Translations under genes and position numbers: made by a program
Shown here: positions 50,151-58,668 of the stretch, in pieces
Numbering within the stretch: the first letter of the stretch is position 1
Layout of the letters: each line of letters opens with the position of its first letter
NCBI GenBank assembly: GCA_024518585.1
Contig: JANIHI010000001.1
Location: 124,001 to 188,000 of the forward strand
Direction: 5' to 3'
DNA: 64,000 nt
DNA from: Methanolinea sp.
GTDB lineage: Archaea; Halobacteriota; Methanomicrobia; Methanomicrobiales; Methanospirillaceae
The notes under the pieces: generated by a model
The model's database searches: none
Seen by the model: the letters and a program-made list of their open reading frames with translations, nothing else
Told to the model about the DNA's origin: nothing

Positions 50151-50387
50151 TTATCTCTTTTTTTCTCCTTCGAGCACAGCAGTCCTCCCCCTTACCGCGA
50201 GGACCTTCGCACCTGCCCGGCTCGCCAGGGCGGCCGGGTCTACATCTGTAGACCGGAGCCACTTTACCTTGACCCTCTGTCTCTTTTCCAGTTGCTGGAC
50301 GATCTCTCCAACGACTGCATCGGTCAAGCCGTTCTTCCCGACCCAGACTGTTGCCCGTATTTCCTGCTCCCCTGGTTCCTTTCCCAT
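50151..50387 (-). CDS. YhbY/CRM-domain RNA-binding protein
   Basis: 78 residues from the ATG at 50387: IRATVWVGKNGLTDAVVGEIVQQLEKRQRVKVKWL followed by the GxxG-type GAKVLAVRGRTAVL. The central VWVGKNG is the CRM signature. YhbY proteins bind pre-50S ribosomal particles. The ATG shares bases with the stop codon of the RNase P gene upstream. Confidence 0.87.
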   Translation of the reverse strand: MGKEPGEQEIRATVWVGKNGLTDAVVGEIVQQLEKRQRVKVKWLRSTDVDPAALASRAGAKVLAVRGRTAVLEGEKKR

Positions 50388-50701
50388 CACGACTTCCTCC
50401 TGGCTGGGTAGCGCATCTGTTTCCGGCAGGAGAGGCACGTCACCACGACTTTCCCGTGGGATATCCTGACCCGCATGTTTACCCCGGGTACCAGGAAGCG
50501 GTGGCAATGATGGCAGAATTGCCGACGGAACTCCCTGTCGAGGCGGACCCGCTGCTTCATCGAGATCTTCCTGGCAAGTGCGATGTAGCGGTGACTCAGC
50601 GCGGGGTCAGTGGGAAATACCCTGCGGGCCTGTTCAAAAAGGATTGCGATCCTTTCCCGGGCGATGCGCCGTATCTCCGGGTGCGATGTTTTTCGTGTCA
50701 T
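50387..50701 (-). CDS. rnp4: RNase P protein component 4 (Rpp21)
   Basis: 104 residues. Basic N-terminal helices (RRIARERIAILFEQARRVF) followed by a zinc ribbon with FCHHCHRFLVPG and VTCLSCRKQMRYP (four cysteines). It is one of the archaeal RNase P protein subunits that process tRNA 5' ends. The ATG at 50701 lies 68 bases inside the purN reading frame, an unusually long overlap in a different frame. Confidence 0.9.
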   Translation of the reverse strand: MTRKTSHPEIRRIARERIAILFEQARRVFPTDPALSHRYIALARKISMKQRVRLDREFRRQFCHHCHRFLVPGVNMRVRISHGKVVVTCLSCRKQMRYPARRKS

Positions 50702-51308
50702 TTCCCTCGTTGACGAGAACTCTGCGTCCCTCGATGCGAAATCGTCCCTCACAGACGATCCTGACAGCCCATGGCAGGCACTGGTGCTCTTTCTCAAGGA
50801 TCCTGGCTGAAAGGCTCTCCTCGTCATCTCCGGGGAAGACCGGCACGCAGGCCTGGATGATGATGGGGCCGGTGTCCATCCCCTCATCGACGAAGTGAAC
50901 CGTGCACCCGGAGACCCGGACTCCGTACTCGAGGGCCTGGCGCTGGGCATGCAGGCCTGCAAAGCTGGGCAGGAGTGCCGGGTGAATATTGATAATCCTT
51001 CCGGAAAACTCGCGGACGATTCGCGGGCCGAGAATGCGCATGTAACCGGCTAGCACAAACAGGTCGACGTCCAGGGACTGCATCACGGAAAAAAGTGCGG
51101 CTTCGTAATCCTCCTTTGTGGAAAAGAGAGAGTAGTCGATGACACGGACGGGAATCCCCGCCTCCCGTGCACGCACAATGGCATATGCACCGGGATTGTC
51201 GGTCACGAGCCCTGCACAGGCGACGTTGAGGTACCCATCCCGGATGGCATCGATGAGGGCCTGGAAGTTCGATCCCCGGCCTGATGCAAGGACCGCGATC
51301 CGTTTCAT
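50634..51308 (-). CDS. purN: Phosphoribosylglycinamide formyltransferase (PurN)
   Basis: 224 residues. VLASGRGSNFQALIDAI binds the substrate phosphate; catalytic Asn-His are in IINIHPALLPSF and the Asp in DEGMDTGPIIIQ. It formylates GAR with 10-formyltetrahydrofolate in bacteria; many methanogens use the formate-dependent PurT instead, so a PurN here is of interest for folate use. The last ~20 residues (NDTKNIAPGDTAHRPGKDR) extend past the usual end and cover the start of rnp4. Confidence 0.88.
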   Translation of the reverse strand: MKRIAVLASGRGSNFQALIDAIRDGYLNVACAGLVTDNPGAYAIVRAREAGIPVRVIDYSLFSTKEDYEAALFSVMQSLDVDLFVLAGYMRILGPRIVREFSGRIINIHPALLPSFAGLHAQRQALEYGVRVSGCTVHFVDEGMDTGPIIIQACVPVFPGDDEESLSARILEKEHQCLPWAVRIVCEGRFRIEGRRVLVNEGNDTKNIAPGDTAHRPGKDRNPF

Positions 51309-52594
51309 GATCCTTTCTCCCCCTCTTTCTCCTCTCCGGGGGGATGGATGATGACCTTGACCTTGACGATACGGCGGGAGAGCATCTGTGTGACAACGAG
51401 CGTCGCGTTACTTTCCCTGATATACACGCTCTCCCCTGGATGGGGGATGTGCCCGAGTCGATCGATGACAAGGCCCCCGACACTCTCGTAGGACTCTGAT
51501 ACGGGGAGGGAGATATCAAGCTCTTCGTTGAGGTCTTCGACCCAGACCTTGGCATCGACGAGAAACACCCCCTCCCCGATCTTCTGCACCTTTGGCTCTT
51601 CCCTGTCAAACTCGTCAAGGATGTCGCCGACCAGTTCTTCAAGGATATCTTCGACCGTCACGATGCCCACGAAACTGCTGTATTCATCGAGAACGATGGC
51701 CATCTGCACCTTGCGCAACTGGAGTTCCCGCAGGAGGTCATCGATCTTCTTGCTTTCGGGGACGAAGAAGGGGTCGTACATCAGGTCCCTGATACTCGCG
51801 TGTTTCTTCCCCGAAATGATGCTTGAAAAGACGTCCTTGACGTTGAGAACGCCGATGATGTTGTCCATGTGCTCGTGGTAAACAGGAATGCGGGAAAAAC
51901 CAGTCTCGTTGAAGAGATGGAGGGCTGCTTCGAGGCTACTCTCGTCTTCGATGAGGGCAACGTCGACACGAGGTGTCATGATCTCCCGTGCCGTCGTGTC
52001 ACCGAACTCGAGGACTGAGTAAAGCATCTCCCTCTCTTCCTGCTCGATGGCCCCCTCCTCCTTTCCAACCTCGATCCATTCGCGTATCTCTTCCTCGGTT
52101 ACGCTGGGTTCAGATGTTCCCTGCTCGGCCGACCCCTTCCCCATGGCTTTCTCAATGGTCCAAATCAGGGGGAAAAAGACGACGGAAAGGAAGTGGATTG
52201 GCCTGGCGACGGTAAGGGCAAATTTTTCCGCGTGCCGGGTCGCGTATATTTTCGGGCTAATCTCTCCAAAAACGAGGAGGAGGATGACGACGGCTCCCGT
52301 GGCTATCCCGACTCCGATATTTCCAAAGACCCTGATTGTCACGGCTGTCGCAATCGCTGCAGCCGCAACATTCACGATGTTATTGCCGATCAGGATCGTG
52401 ATGAGAAAGCGGTTCGGATGCTCCTTCAGGCGGGCGAGTGCCTGGGCACCCTGCCTTTTTTCATTGACGAGTGTCCTGACCTTTGCCCTGCTGATCGATA
52501 TGAGGGCAACTTCCGATGCCGAGAAAAATGCAGAGAGCAACAGGCACACGATGAACAGTAAAAGGAGTAAAAGGTCCTCAATCATCAATTCCAC
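51305..52594 (-). CDS. CNNM/CorC-type membrane protein with CBS pair
   Basis: 429 residues: DUF21 membrane domain with about four helices (FSASEVALISISRAKVRTL; FLITILIGNNIVNVAAAAIAT; FGEISPKIYATRHA), a tandem CBS module (REIMTPRVDVALIEDESSL; RDLMYDPFFVPESKKI) and a C-terminal CorC_HlyC domain. CNNM proteins are linked to Mg2+ export, usually with ATP sensed by the CBS pair. The stop overlaps the purN start by 4 bases. Confidence 0.88.
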   Translation of the reverse strand: MELMIEDLLLLLLFIVCLLLSAFFSASEVALISISRAKVRTLVNEKRQGAQALARLKEHPNRFLITILIGNNIVNVAAAAIATAVTIRVFGNIGVGIATGAVVILLLVFGEISPKIYATRHAEKFALTVARPIHFLSVVFFPLIWTIEKAMGKGSAEQGTSEPSVTEEEIREWIEVGKEEGAIEQEEREMLYSVLEFGDTTAREIMTPRVDVALIEDESSLEAALHLFNETGFSRIPVYHEHMDNIIGVLNVKDVFSSIISGKKHASIRDLMYDPFFVPESKKIDDLLRELQLRKVQMAIVLDEYSSFVGIVTVEDILEELVGDILDEFDREEPKVQKIGEGVFLVDAKVWVEDLNEELDISLPVSESYESVGGLVIDRLGHIPHPGESVYIRESNATLVVTQMLSRRIVKVKVIIHPPGEEKEGEKGS

Positions 52595-52676
52595 GCCGCC
52601 CAGACGGCCTTTCTCATCGTATCCATGGATCCCGTGACACTGTAACTATCGTGCTGACATTTTATAAACTCGTCGA

Positions 52677-53498
52677 TTACCCAAACGCGGTCTTCATGAA
52701 TTCTGATTCCCGCGCGAGGAGGAGAATTTTCTCTTCATAGGATAACTCGCAGGACAGGGCGAGGTCCTCGATCTCCAGCATGAGATTTCCATCATACCCC
52801 ATTTGTGCCAAATCCCGGAGAATACTGCGGACGGCTGTATTCCCCCCGACGGGGAGGTGCATCCTTCCACCGGCCGCGGCTCCCACGTGCACATTGACGA
52901 GCCTCTCCCCGCAGAGTTCAATGTACCTCTCCACCTGTCCCGGCCCGTCCCCCATGGCGTGGGAGATGTCGAGTGTAAACGAGAGCCAGGGCTCACGGTC
53001 AAGGAGGTCGCGCATCACCTCTGGCTTTCCGACCAGCGAGTTCACTTTGTTCTCCATGTTCTCCATGGAGACCACAACTCCCGTCTCGCGGGAGACCTCC
53101 TCAAGGCTCCGGAGGTATCGCTCGAACTTTTCATAGTCGGGGGCACTGGGCACCCTCTTGGCAGTCCTCCTCCCGGGATGCACGGTGACGATGGGGATGT
53201 CTGCCGATGCGGCCAGCCGGATGGCATCGCAGACGAATCGGACCGAGACCTCGGCAATAACCGGGTTGATCGACGTGGGATTGAGATCAAGGATGGGCGC
53301 ATGGAGTGTTGCATGACGCATCACAGGTGACGATTCTTTAAGAGATACAAGTTCATCCCGGGGCTGGCCGGCGAGCCAGAACGCCGGTGTCTCCACCCAG
53401 AACTCCACAGAGTCGAGCCCGGCTTCCTCGACCGCCGAAATGATCTCCTCGAGGGGATATTCGTGAAAAAACATGGTGGAGACTCCAAAATGAACCAT
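52677..53498 (-). CDS. Xylose-isomerase-like TIM-barrel protein (sugar phosphate isomerase / endonuclease IV superfamily)
   Basis: 273 residues. AP-endonuclease-2 family features: MRHATLHAPILDLNP, IPIVTVHPG, VVSMENMEN, FTLDISHAMGDG, NVHVGAA and LMLEIEDL supply His, Glu and Asp metal ligands along the barrel. The reaction (epimerase, isomerase or nuclease) cannot be told. It is divergent from the exonuclease VII genes with a short shared intergenic region. Confidence 0.8.
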   Translation of the reverse strand: MVHFGVSTMFFHEYPLEEIISAVEEAGLDSVEFWVETPAFWLAGQPRDELVSLKESSPVMRHATLHAPILDLNPTSINPVIAEVSVRFVCDAIRLAASADIPIVTVHPGRRTAKRVPSAPDYEKFERYLRSLEEVSRETGVVVSMENMENKVNSLVGKPEVMRDLLDREPWLSFTLDISHAMGDGPGQVERYIELCGERLVNVHVGAAAGGRMHLPVGGNTAVRSILRDLAQMGYDGNLMLEIEDLALSCELSYEEKILLLARESEFMKTAFG

Positions 53499-53578
53499 GA
53501 TCCTATTTCATGTCGGGCAACTGCTAATAACTGTTTATGCCCTGGTACCAGGAAAGGGAGTCGCAGGGGCAAGGGGAG

Positions 53579-54790
53579 ATGCAACCGGGAGTCTACACCG
53601 TTTCAGAGATCTCCTCCCTCATCGGTTCGCTGCTTGATGACCCCCGGATCCATGATATATGGGTCAGGGGGGAGGTTACCAACTTCAAGCTCCATGGGTC
53701 AGGCCACTGTTTCTTTTCCCTGGGAGAGAGGACGGAAAACACGAGCGCACTTATCTCCTGTGTCATGTGGCGGACGGATGCAGCCCGGCTCCCGGCCGGC
53801 ATCAGCGATGGGATGGATGTCTTTGTCTTTGGGTCCGTGGGGCACTACTCCCCGCAGGGACGCTACCAGTTATATGTCCGCGATATCCGGCCTGCAGGCC
53901 GGGGTGAAAAATACCTCCAGGTAGAGCAGTGGAAAGTACTCCTCTCTTCCGAGGGATGCTTTGACAGTGCCCGCAAACGCCCCCTTCCCAGCTTTCCGGT
54001 GCGCATCGGCGTCGTGACGTCAGAAACGGGGGCCGTGCTCCAGGACATAAAGAACATCATATCGCGCCGGTACCCCCTCGAAGTCGTGGTTTCACCCACG
54101 GTCGTCCAGGGAGAGGGGGCGCACCTCGAGATTGCCCGGGCAATAACCCGCCTCTATGGTCGGGCTGACGTGATCATCGTCGCTCGCGGCGGGGGAAGTT
54201 TCGAGGACCTGTTCCCCTTCAACCACCCCGATGTGGTGAGGGCGGTATCGGCCTCCCCCGTGCCCGTCGTGAGCGCGATCGGGCACGAGGTCGATGCACC
54301 TCTCGCGGACTTTGCTGCCGACGTCCGGGCCCCGACACCTTCGGCTGCAGCCGAACTCGTGGTCCCTGACAGGATCGCGATCCGGGAGGCGCTCGGGGAC
54401 TTTCGGAAGGCACTTTGCGCCCGTCTGCTCGGGAAGCTTGACCGGGCTGCAACGGAAATCGCCGAGCTGCGCGAGAGGTTCTCCCCGCGGCGGATGGAGC
54501 AACGCCTGAACGTCCGGAGGGAAGACCTGAATGTCCTGGAGACACGGATGCTGCGTGCAATGACTGCGCGCATTGACCGGGGGAGGGAGAGGGTCTCTGC
54601 CATGGCACATATCCTGGAGGCAAAGAATCCCTGCCAGGTCCTCGGCAGGGGCTACTGCATACTCACGCGGCAGGGACGAGTCATCCGTTCTGCAAGGGAG
54701 GTATCGCCGGGGGACAGGCTTTCTGCCCGGCTCTCAGACGGTACAATCGACACGATCGTCCACGAGGTGAGGCATGACCCAGAAGTTTGA
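53579..54790 (+). CDS. xseA: Exonuclease VII large subunit (XseA)
   Basis: About 403 residues. N-terminal OB-fold (VYTVSEISSLIGSLLDD, IWVRGEVTNFKLHGSGHCFFSL), the nuclease core with IGVVTSETGAVLQDI, VIIVARGGGSFEDLFPFN and VSAIGHEVDAPLADFAADVRAPTPSAAAE, and a coiled C-terminus. Degrades single-stranded DNA from both ends with XseB. A bacterial enzyme that some Methanomicrobia carry. A TAATAACT box about 50 bases upstream suggests the ATG at 53579; the ATG at 53537 is in frame. Confidence 0.88.
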   Translation: MQPGVYTVSEISSLIGSLLDDPRIHDIWVRGEVTNFKLHGSGHCFFSLGERTENTSALISCVMWRTDAARLPAGISDGMDVFVFGSVGHYSPQGRYQLYVRDIRPAGRGEKYLQVEQWKVLLSSEGCFDSARKRPLPSFPVRIGVVTSETGAVLQDIKNIISRRYPLEVVVSPTVVQGEGAHLEIARAITRLYGRADVIIVARGGGSFEDLFPFNHPDVVRAVSASPVPVVSAIGHEVDAPLADFAADVRAPTPSAAAELVVPDRIAIREALGDFRKALCARLLGKLDRAATEIAELRERFSPRRMEQRLNVRREDLNVLETRMLRAMTARIDRGRERVSAMAHILEAKNPCQVLGRGYCILTRQGRVIRSAREVSPGDRLSARLSDGTIDTIVHEVRHDPEV

Positions 54791-54956
54791 GGAGATATTG
54801 AAAGAGATAAAGGAGATCCTCCAGAAGATGGAGGATAACCAGACAGGCCTCGATGAGGCAATTGCACTGTACGAGAGGGGAGCAGCCCTTATCCGGCAGG
54901 CAGAGGAGATCCTTGCGAATGCAGAGATGAAGATCACGATGCTGGGGAGGGACTAA
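54774..54956 (+). CDS. xseB: Exonuclease VII small subunit (XseB)
   Basis: 60 residues, two helices: FEEILKEIKEILQKMEDNQ and GLDEAIALYERGAALIRQAEEIL, the family's E-x-L-x-x-L-E-x-I-V-x-x-L-E-type pattern. Several copies bind each XseA. Overlaps xseA by 17 bases. Confidence 0.9.
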   Translation: MTQKFEEILKEIKEILQKMEDNQTGLDEAIALYERGAALIRQAEEILANAEMKITMLGRD

Positions 54957-54968
54957 AGGTACGGGCCG

Positions 54969-55400
54969 TCAGGGCACAAAGACGGAGATTTCAACTGTCA
55001 TCGGGTGACCCCTCCGCAGCTCTTCCACAAAATCACGGGGAAACAGGCGGGCAGTCAGGTCAGTGCCGATTGCAACCGTCCTCCCGCAGACGAAATGACT
55101 CCTCCGGAAGACCATGTCAGAGGGGTCTGACAGAGTCATTTTTCTGCTGCCATGCCCGTGGAGTACGACTGTCAACCCCCTGCACCGGAAACAGGCAGTA
55201 ACCCGGGCCTCATCGCGGCAGAGGAGGTCGCGGACATCGGGGGGGAGGTCACGGGCCCCCCTGACAGCACCGACGCCGACAATGCAGTCTCCCCGGAGCG
55301 TCACTGCAGGCTCCCTCGTAATTTCAAGGGTACTGGGATGGAGGGCGGTAATGTGGGGGTGACCGTGGCAGGAAATTGTTACACCGGCATATTTTTGCAT
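54969..55400 (-). CDS. DUF371 protein
   Basis: 143 residues. CHGHPHITALHPSTLEITREPAVTLRGDCIVGVGA matches the DUF371 pattern (GHPNI-x-A-x-H-x-T-T-x-E-I-T ... R-G-D-C-I-I-x-V), an archaeal family of unknown function. The ATG at 55400 lies about 20 bases below a TTATAAAG TATA box (55415-55422), implying a leaderless transcript; an ATG 9 bases further upstream is too close to the TATA box. Confidence 0.8.
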   Translation of the reverse strand: MQKYAGVTISCHGHPHITALHPSTLEITREPAVTLRGDCIVGVGAVRGARDLPPDVRDLLCRDEARVTACFRCRGLTVVLHGHGSRKMTLSDPSDMVFRRSHFVCGRTVAIGTDLTARLFPRDFVEELRRGHPMTVEISVFVP

Positions 55401-55481
55401 GGGAGGCATCTCTCTTTATAACTCGGGAGGGGGTAATCGGGAATGTCCCGGGAGGAGACGCGGGACACTGCAGGCCAAGCC

Positions 55482-56321
55482 CTAGTACTTATACCATCTC
55501 CCCTTTTCATCGTACTCACCCTGGAGGGGAATTGTCCCGCCGACCGGTATTTCTCCACTGACCTTTCGGTAGAAAGCAGCCTTGAATGCCAGGATGAGGT
55601 TTCCCCCCAGGAAGACCCCGGCGAAACAGATGAGTGCAGTAACCACGATTCCTTCAAGACCGAGCAGGGAATTGAAGCTCGCCAGTGTAAAATTCTGGAA
55701 TTCCGTTGGAGTCATTGTGGTGAGGGGAAGGAGCCTATCATAGAGGAGTGCTGTCCAGAGGACCAGGAGGGGCAGGGTGATGCAGAGGATGAGTCCTGCC
55801 GATACCAGGAAAAAGGCGATGACACGGCCGGGGCGGTTCAGGACGATCTCAATGCTCCGCCTGATACTGTCCAGGACTTTGCAGTCCTCGAACACCGCGG
55901 CGCAATCAAAAAAGAAAGTGAAAAAGAGGATGGGGATGACTGTCCCAAGGGTGACGAAGGGGAGGATGGTCATACCAGTCCCGGCAAGGGAAAGGGGGAT
56001 TACAAGGAGGAATATCGTGAGGAGGATGGCAAACGCAACGACAAGGGCCGGGAGAAGGATCCTGAAATAGTACGACGATGCCCCCCTGATAAAAGCACGG
56101 CCCCCCGATTCCCCGGTACGGATCAGGTAATAGGTTCCGGCGAGGAAGAAGGGGAGGATGATCACCTCGATAAACCATAACCTCGTGAAGATGAACTCCC
56201 CCATGAAGAACTGGATGACCAGGTCAGCCGCCCCGAGGCCCCCGGCGACGAGGCCCGGGGTCCACAGGAGGACGTCTCTTTTGAGGTATGACAGTGACTG
56301 CGAGAGGGCGGAGAGGACCAT
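55482..56321 (-). CDS. Multi-pass membrane protein (DUF7847-like)
   Basis: 279 residues from the ATG at 56321 with about six membrane segments; the N-terminus (ALSQSLSYLKRDVLLWTPGLVAGGL) and an internal ILDSIRRSIEIVLNRPGRVIAFFLV-like region resemble the archaeal DUF7847 / YIP1-like families. Function unknown. Its start lies 4 bases after the pyruvate-kinase-like gene, so they form an operon. The upstream 34 codons of the open frame lie over that gene. Confidence 0.65.
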   Translation of the reverse strand: MVLSALSQSLSYLKRDVLLWTPGLVAGGLGAADLVIQFFMGEFIFTRLWFIEVIILPFFLAGTYYLIRTGESGGRAFIRGASSYYFRILLPALVVAFAILLTIFLLVIPLSLAGTGMTILPFVTLGTVIPILFFTFFFDCAAVFEDCKVLDSIRRSIEIVLNRPGRVIAFFLVSAGLILCITLPLLVLWTALLYDRLLPLTTMTPTEFQNFTLASFNSLLGLEGIVVTALICFAGVFLGGNLILAFKAAFYRKVSGEIPVGGTIPLQGEYDEKGRWYKY

Positions 56322-56325
56322 TCCC

Positions 56326-56916
56326 TCACCTCTCCCGCGGCATTGCAACAATCTCCCTGACCTGGAGGTCCAGGAACGACGAGGTATGGGCAGGCAGGAT
56401 AACACACACGGTGTCTGCACCACTGGCGGTCCCTCCGACAGCGACGACCTCCTGGTCTACCGGTATTGCCCCCTGGTCCGCTGCAATGAGCGTGCACTCG
56501 ACCGCGACCTTGAGGCCCACCGCGATGAGCTTGCGCAGCGCCTCGGCAACTGCCTCCGAGCGGGAGCCCCCTCCCACCTTTGGCGACCGTGAAAAGGCCC
56601 GTTCGAGCCCGGAAAGAACGTGAGTTCCGGTCACGATCGTGACGCCGGCCTCCTTCAGACGCCGCGCTGTCTGTGGCGAGAACTCCCACTCTCCCGGTTT
56701 TGAGAACCCGACGACGTGGGTCACGACAACGAGGGAGATTCCTGTCCCCATAAAGAACCGGGAGAATATTTCGGCCGTTTTCCCGCTGGTACTCGCTACG
56801 ACAACCCTCCCGATGGAGAGTTCCCTTGCCCTCTCGAGGGCGAACCGTGCGCAATCCTCGGTGTTCTGGGGCCCGGGTTTATCGAAGTAATACGTCGACT
56901 TCCTGATGTAAGACAT
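56326..56916 (-). CDS. Stand-alone pyruvate kinase C-terminal (alpha/beta) domain protein
   Basis: 196 residues. The PK C-terminal domain pattern is visible: AREL..GRVVVASTSGKTAEIFSRFF, VVVTHVVGFSKPGEWEF and a final PAHTSSFLDLQVREIV. No catalytic barrel is present, so it cannot be a kinase by itself. The free-standing domain is common in methanogens; the function is unknown, possibly small-molecule binding. Confidence 0.8.
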   Translation of the reverse strand: MSYIRKSTYYFDKPGPQNTEDCARFALERARELSIGRVVVASTSGKTAEIFSRFFMGTGISLVVVTHVVGFSKPGEWEFSPQTARRLKEAGVTIVTGTHVLSGLERAFSRSPKVGGGSRSEAVAEALRKLIAVGLKVAVECTLIAADQGAIPVDQEVVAVGGTASGADTVCVILPAHTSSFLDLQVREIVAMPRER

Positions 56917-56958
56917 AAGGCATTATCTTTTAGGTGGTCAGAGGTAAAGGGAATTGCT

Positions 56959-58128
56959 ATGATCACGCTGGCCCTTGCCGGAAAGCCAAACTGCGGAAAG
57001 TCCACGTTCTTCCGGGCGGCGACCATGGCCCCTGCAGAGATCGCCGGGTACCCTTTCACAACCATTGACGCGAACTTCGGCGTTGCCTACTTTCGGTCAG
57101 TCTGCCCCTGCAGGAGCCTCGGGCTTTCCTGTGGCCACTGTACCGACGGTATCAGATACGTCCCGGTCAACCTTATCGACGTCGCCGGCCTCGTGCCGGA
57201 TGCCCACAAGGGGAGGGGTCTTGGAAACCAGTTCCTTGACAACCTCCGGCAGGCCGATGCGATCATCCACATCGTGGACGCGAGCGGTTCCACCGACGCG
57301 GAGGGGAACCCCGTGGAGCCAGGGAGCCACGACCCACTCGAGGATATCGCTTTCCTGAAACGCGAGATGACGATGTGGGTGTGTGGGATCCTCGAGAAAC
57401 ACTGGCAGAAACTGCAGCGCCAGGCCCAGTCAAAAACCTATTCCCTGCACAGGGGTGTATCGGAGGTGCTGACGGGACTGCGTATCTCTCCCGAGGATGT
57501 CATGGATGCTGAACGGGCTGCTGCTATCGATCTTGTGAGGACTGACATGGAAGGCCTTGTCCGTTTCTGCGATGAGATCGTCCGGATCAGCAAGCCGATG
57601 GTAACGGTCGGAAACCGCGTTGACATTGCCCCCCCGCCCCTCGTCGAGAGGCTGCGCACTGCAGGTCTCTCCTTTGCAACTGCCGCAGGAGAACTTGCAT
57701 TGCGGAACGCGGTTTCGGCAGGGCTTATTTCGTATCACCCGGGAGACCCGTCCTTCTCCCTCATCCATGAAGAGCGCCTTACCCCCGCCCAGAAAGCGGG
57801 TTTGAAGACTATCGCCCGTGTCATGGAGCTCTATGGCGGGACGGGCGTCCAGCAGGCAATCAACAGGGCGATAAGGGACACCCTGGGGATGATCGTTGTC
57901 TACCCCGTCGAGGATGAACACAAGTTCTCTGACTCCCGGGGACGTATCCTCCCTGATGCCTTCCTCATGCGGGAAGGCTCAACACCCCGGGATCTTGCAT
58001 ACCAGGTCCACACCGATATCGGGAAAGGGTTCTTGTACGCCATCGATGCCCGGACCTCCATGAGGGTCAAGGATAGCTACCAGCTCAAGGAAGGGGACAT
58101 CATCCGCATCGTGACTGCCGCTAAATAA
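56959..58128 (+). CDS. Obg/YchF-family GTPase with TGS domain
   Basis: 389 residues from the ATG at 56959 (the frame is open further upstream). G1 GKPNCGKST, switch FTTID, G3 DVAGL, and a C-terminal TGS domain (GMIVVYPVEDEHKFSDSRGR...LKEGDIIRIVTA). A cysteine-rich insert VCPCRSLGLSCGHC follows G2, as in archaeal homologues. The specificity motif is NRVD rather than NKxD; YchF proteins often bind ATP. It associates with ribosomes in other organisms. A T8 run follows the stop. Confidence 0.88.
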   Translation: MITLALAGKPNCGKSTFFRAATMAPAEIAGYPFTTIDANFGVAYFRSVCPCRSLGLSCGHCTDGIRYVPVNLIDVAGLVPDAHKGRGLGNQFLDNLRQADAIIHIVDASGSTDAEGNPVEPGSHDPLEDIAFLKREMTMWVCGILEKHWQKLQRQAQSKTYSLHRGVSEVLTGLRISPEDVMDAERAAAIDLVRTDMEGLVRFCDEIVRISKPMVTVGNRVDIAPPPLVERLRTAGLSFATAAGELALRNAVSAGLISYHPGDPSFSLIHEERLTPAQKAGLKTIARVMELYGGTGVQQAINRAIRDTLGMIVVYPVEDEHKFSDSRGRILPDAFLMREGSTPRDLAYQVHTDIGKGFLYAIDARTSMRVKDSYQLKEGDIIRIVTAAK

Positions 58129-58130
58129 CC

Positions 58131-58138
58131 TTTTTTTT
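58131..58138 (+). terminator. T-run terminator after the YchF-like gene
   Basis: Eight T residues start 2 bases after the TAA. They separate this gene from the next promoter at 58178. Confidence 0.65.
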
Positions 58139-58177
58139 GGGAAATGGCCGCTATTTCAAGGTAGAATATGAGATAAA

Positions 58178-58187
58178 TTTATATACT
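58178..58187 (+). promoter_or_regulatory. TATA box for the 58212 gene
   Basis: TTTATATACT, preceded by AGATAAA. The expected start site (about 58207) lies only ~5 bases before the ATG at 58212, so the transcript should be nearly leaderless. Confidence 0.7.
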
Positions 58188-58211
58188 AAAAATAATAACC
58201 GGTGTATTGCA

Positions 58212-58532
58212 ATGGGTGGCGAGATTTACCAGGCCCAGATACTGAAAAATTTTTTCGATACCATCACAGGCACTGACAGGAACCTGACCCGTATCTTCAT
58301 GTGCGTGGTGAGCCTTGCAAAGATCCGGATGGAGCCTCCGGAAAAACTTGCTTTCCTGATTGACCAATTGAGAAAGAGCAAACAGCACAAGGAGCTCTCG
58401 GTCGACATCCTCGACTACATGTGCGATGTTGCTGCACAGCTCGAGATAACCGCTGTCCAGACTGCCTTTGGTACCAGGGAGATCGGGGAGATTGCCCGCG
58501 AATTCCAGGGAATCAGCATGGACAGCCTTTGA
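58212..58532 (+). CDS. Small helical protein of unknown function
   Basis: 106 residues, soluble, mostly helical. Segments: YQAQILKNFFDTITGTDRN, MCVVSLAKIRMEPPEKLAFL, LSVDILDYMCDVAAQLEITA. Two cysteines. No family recognised. ATG at 58212 chosen because the TATA box is 25-30 bases upstream; the frame is open further but crosses the TATA box. A T-rich stretch at 58535-58555 follows. Confidence 0.7.
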   Translation: MGGEIYQAQILKNFFDTITGTDRNLTRIFMCVVSLAKIRMEPPEKLAFLIDQLRKSKQHKELSVDILDYMCDVAAQLEITAVQTAFGTREIGEIAREFQGISMDSL

Positions 58533-58668
58533 AAAAGTTCTCTTTTGGATTTTTTGAAAGACAGGTCCTTTTCGGGTGGGTGGTGAAGACCAGGGGGCAA
58601 TTGTCCCCACACCCCGCGTGAAATGCTAAAAAGGGTAAAATATCCCTTGGTCTTTTATCGGGGCACTC

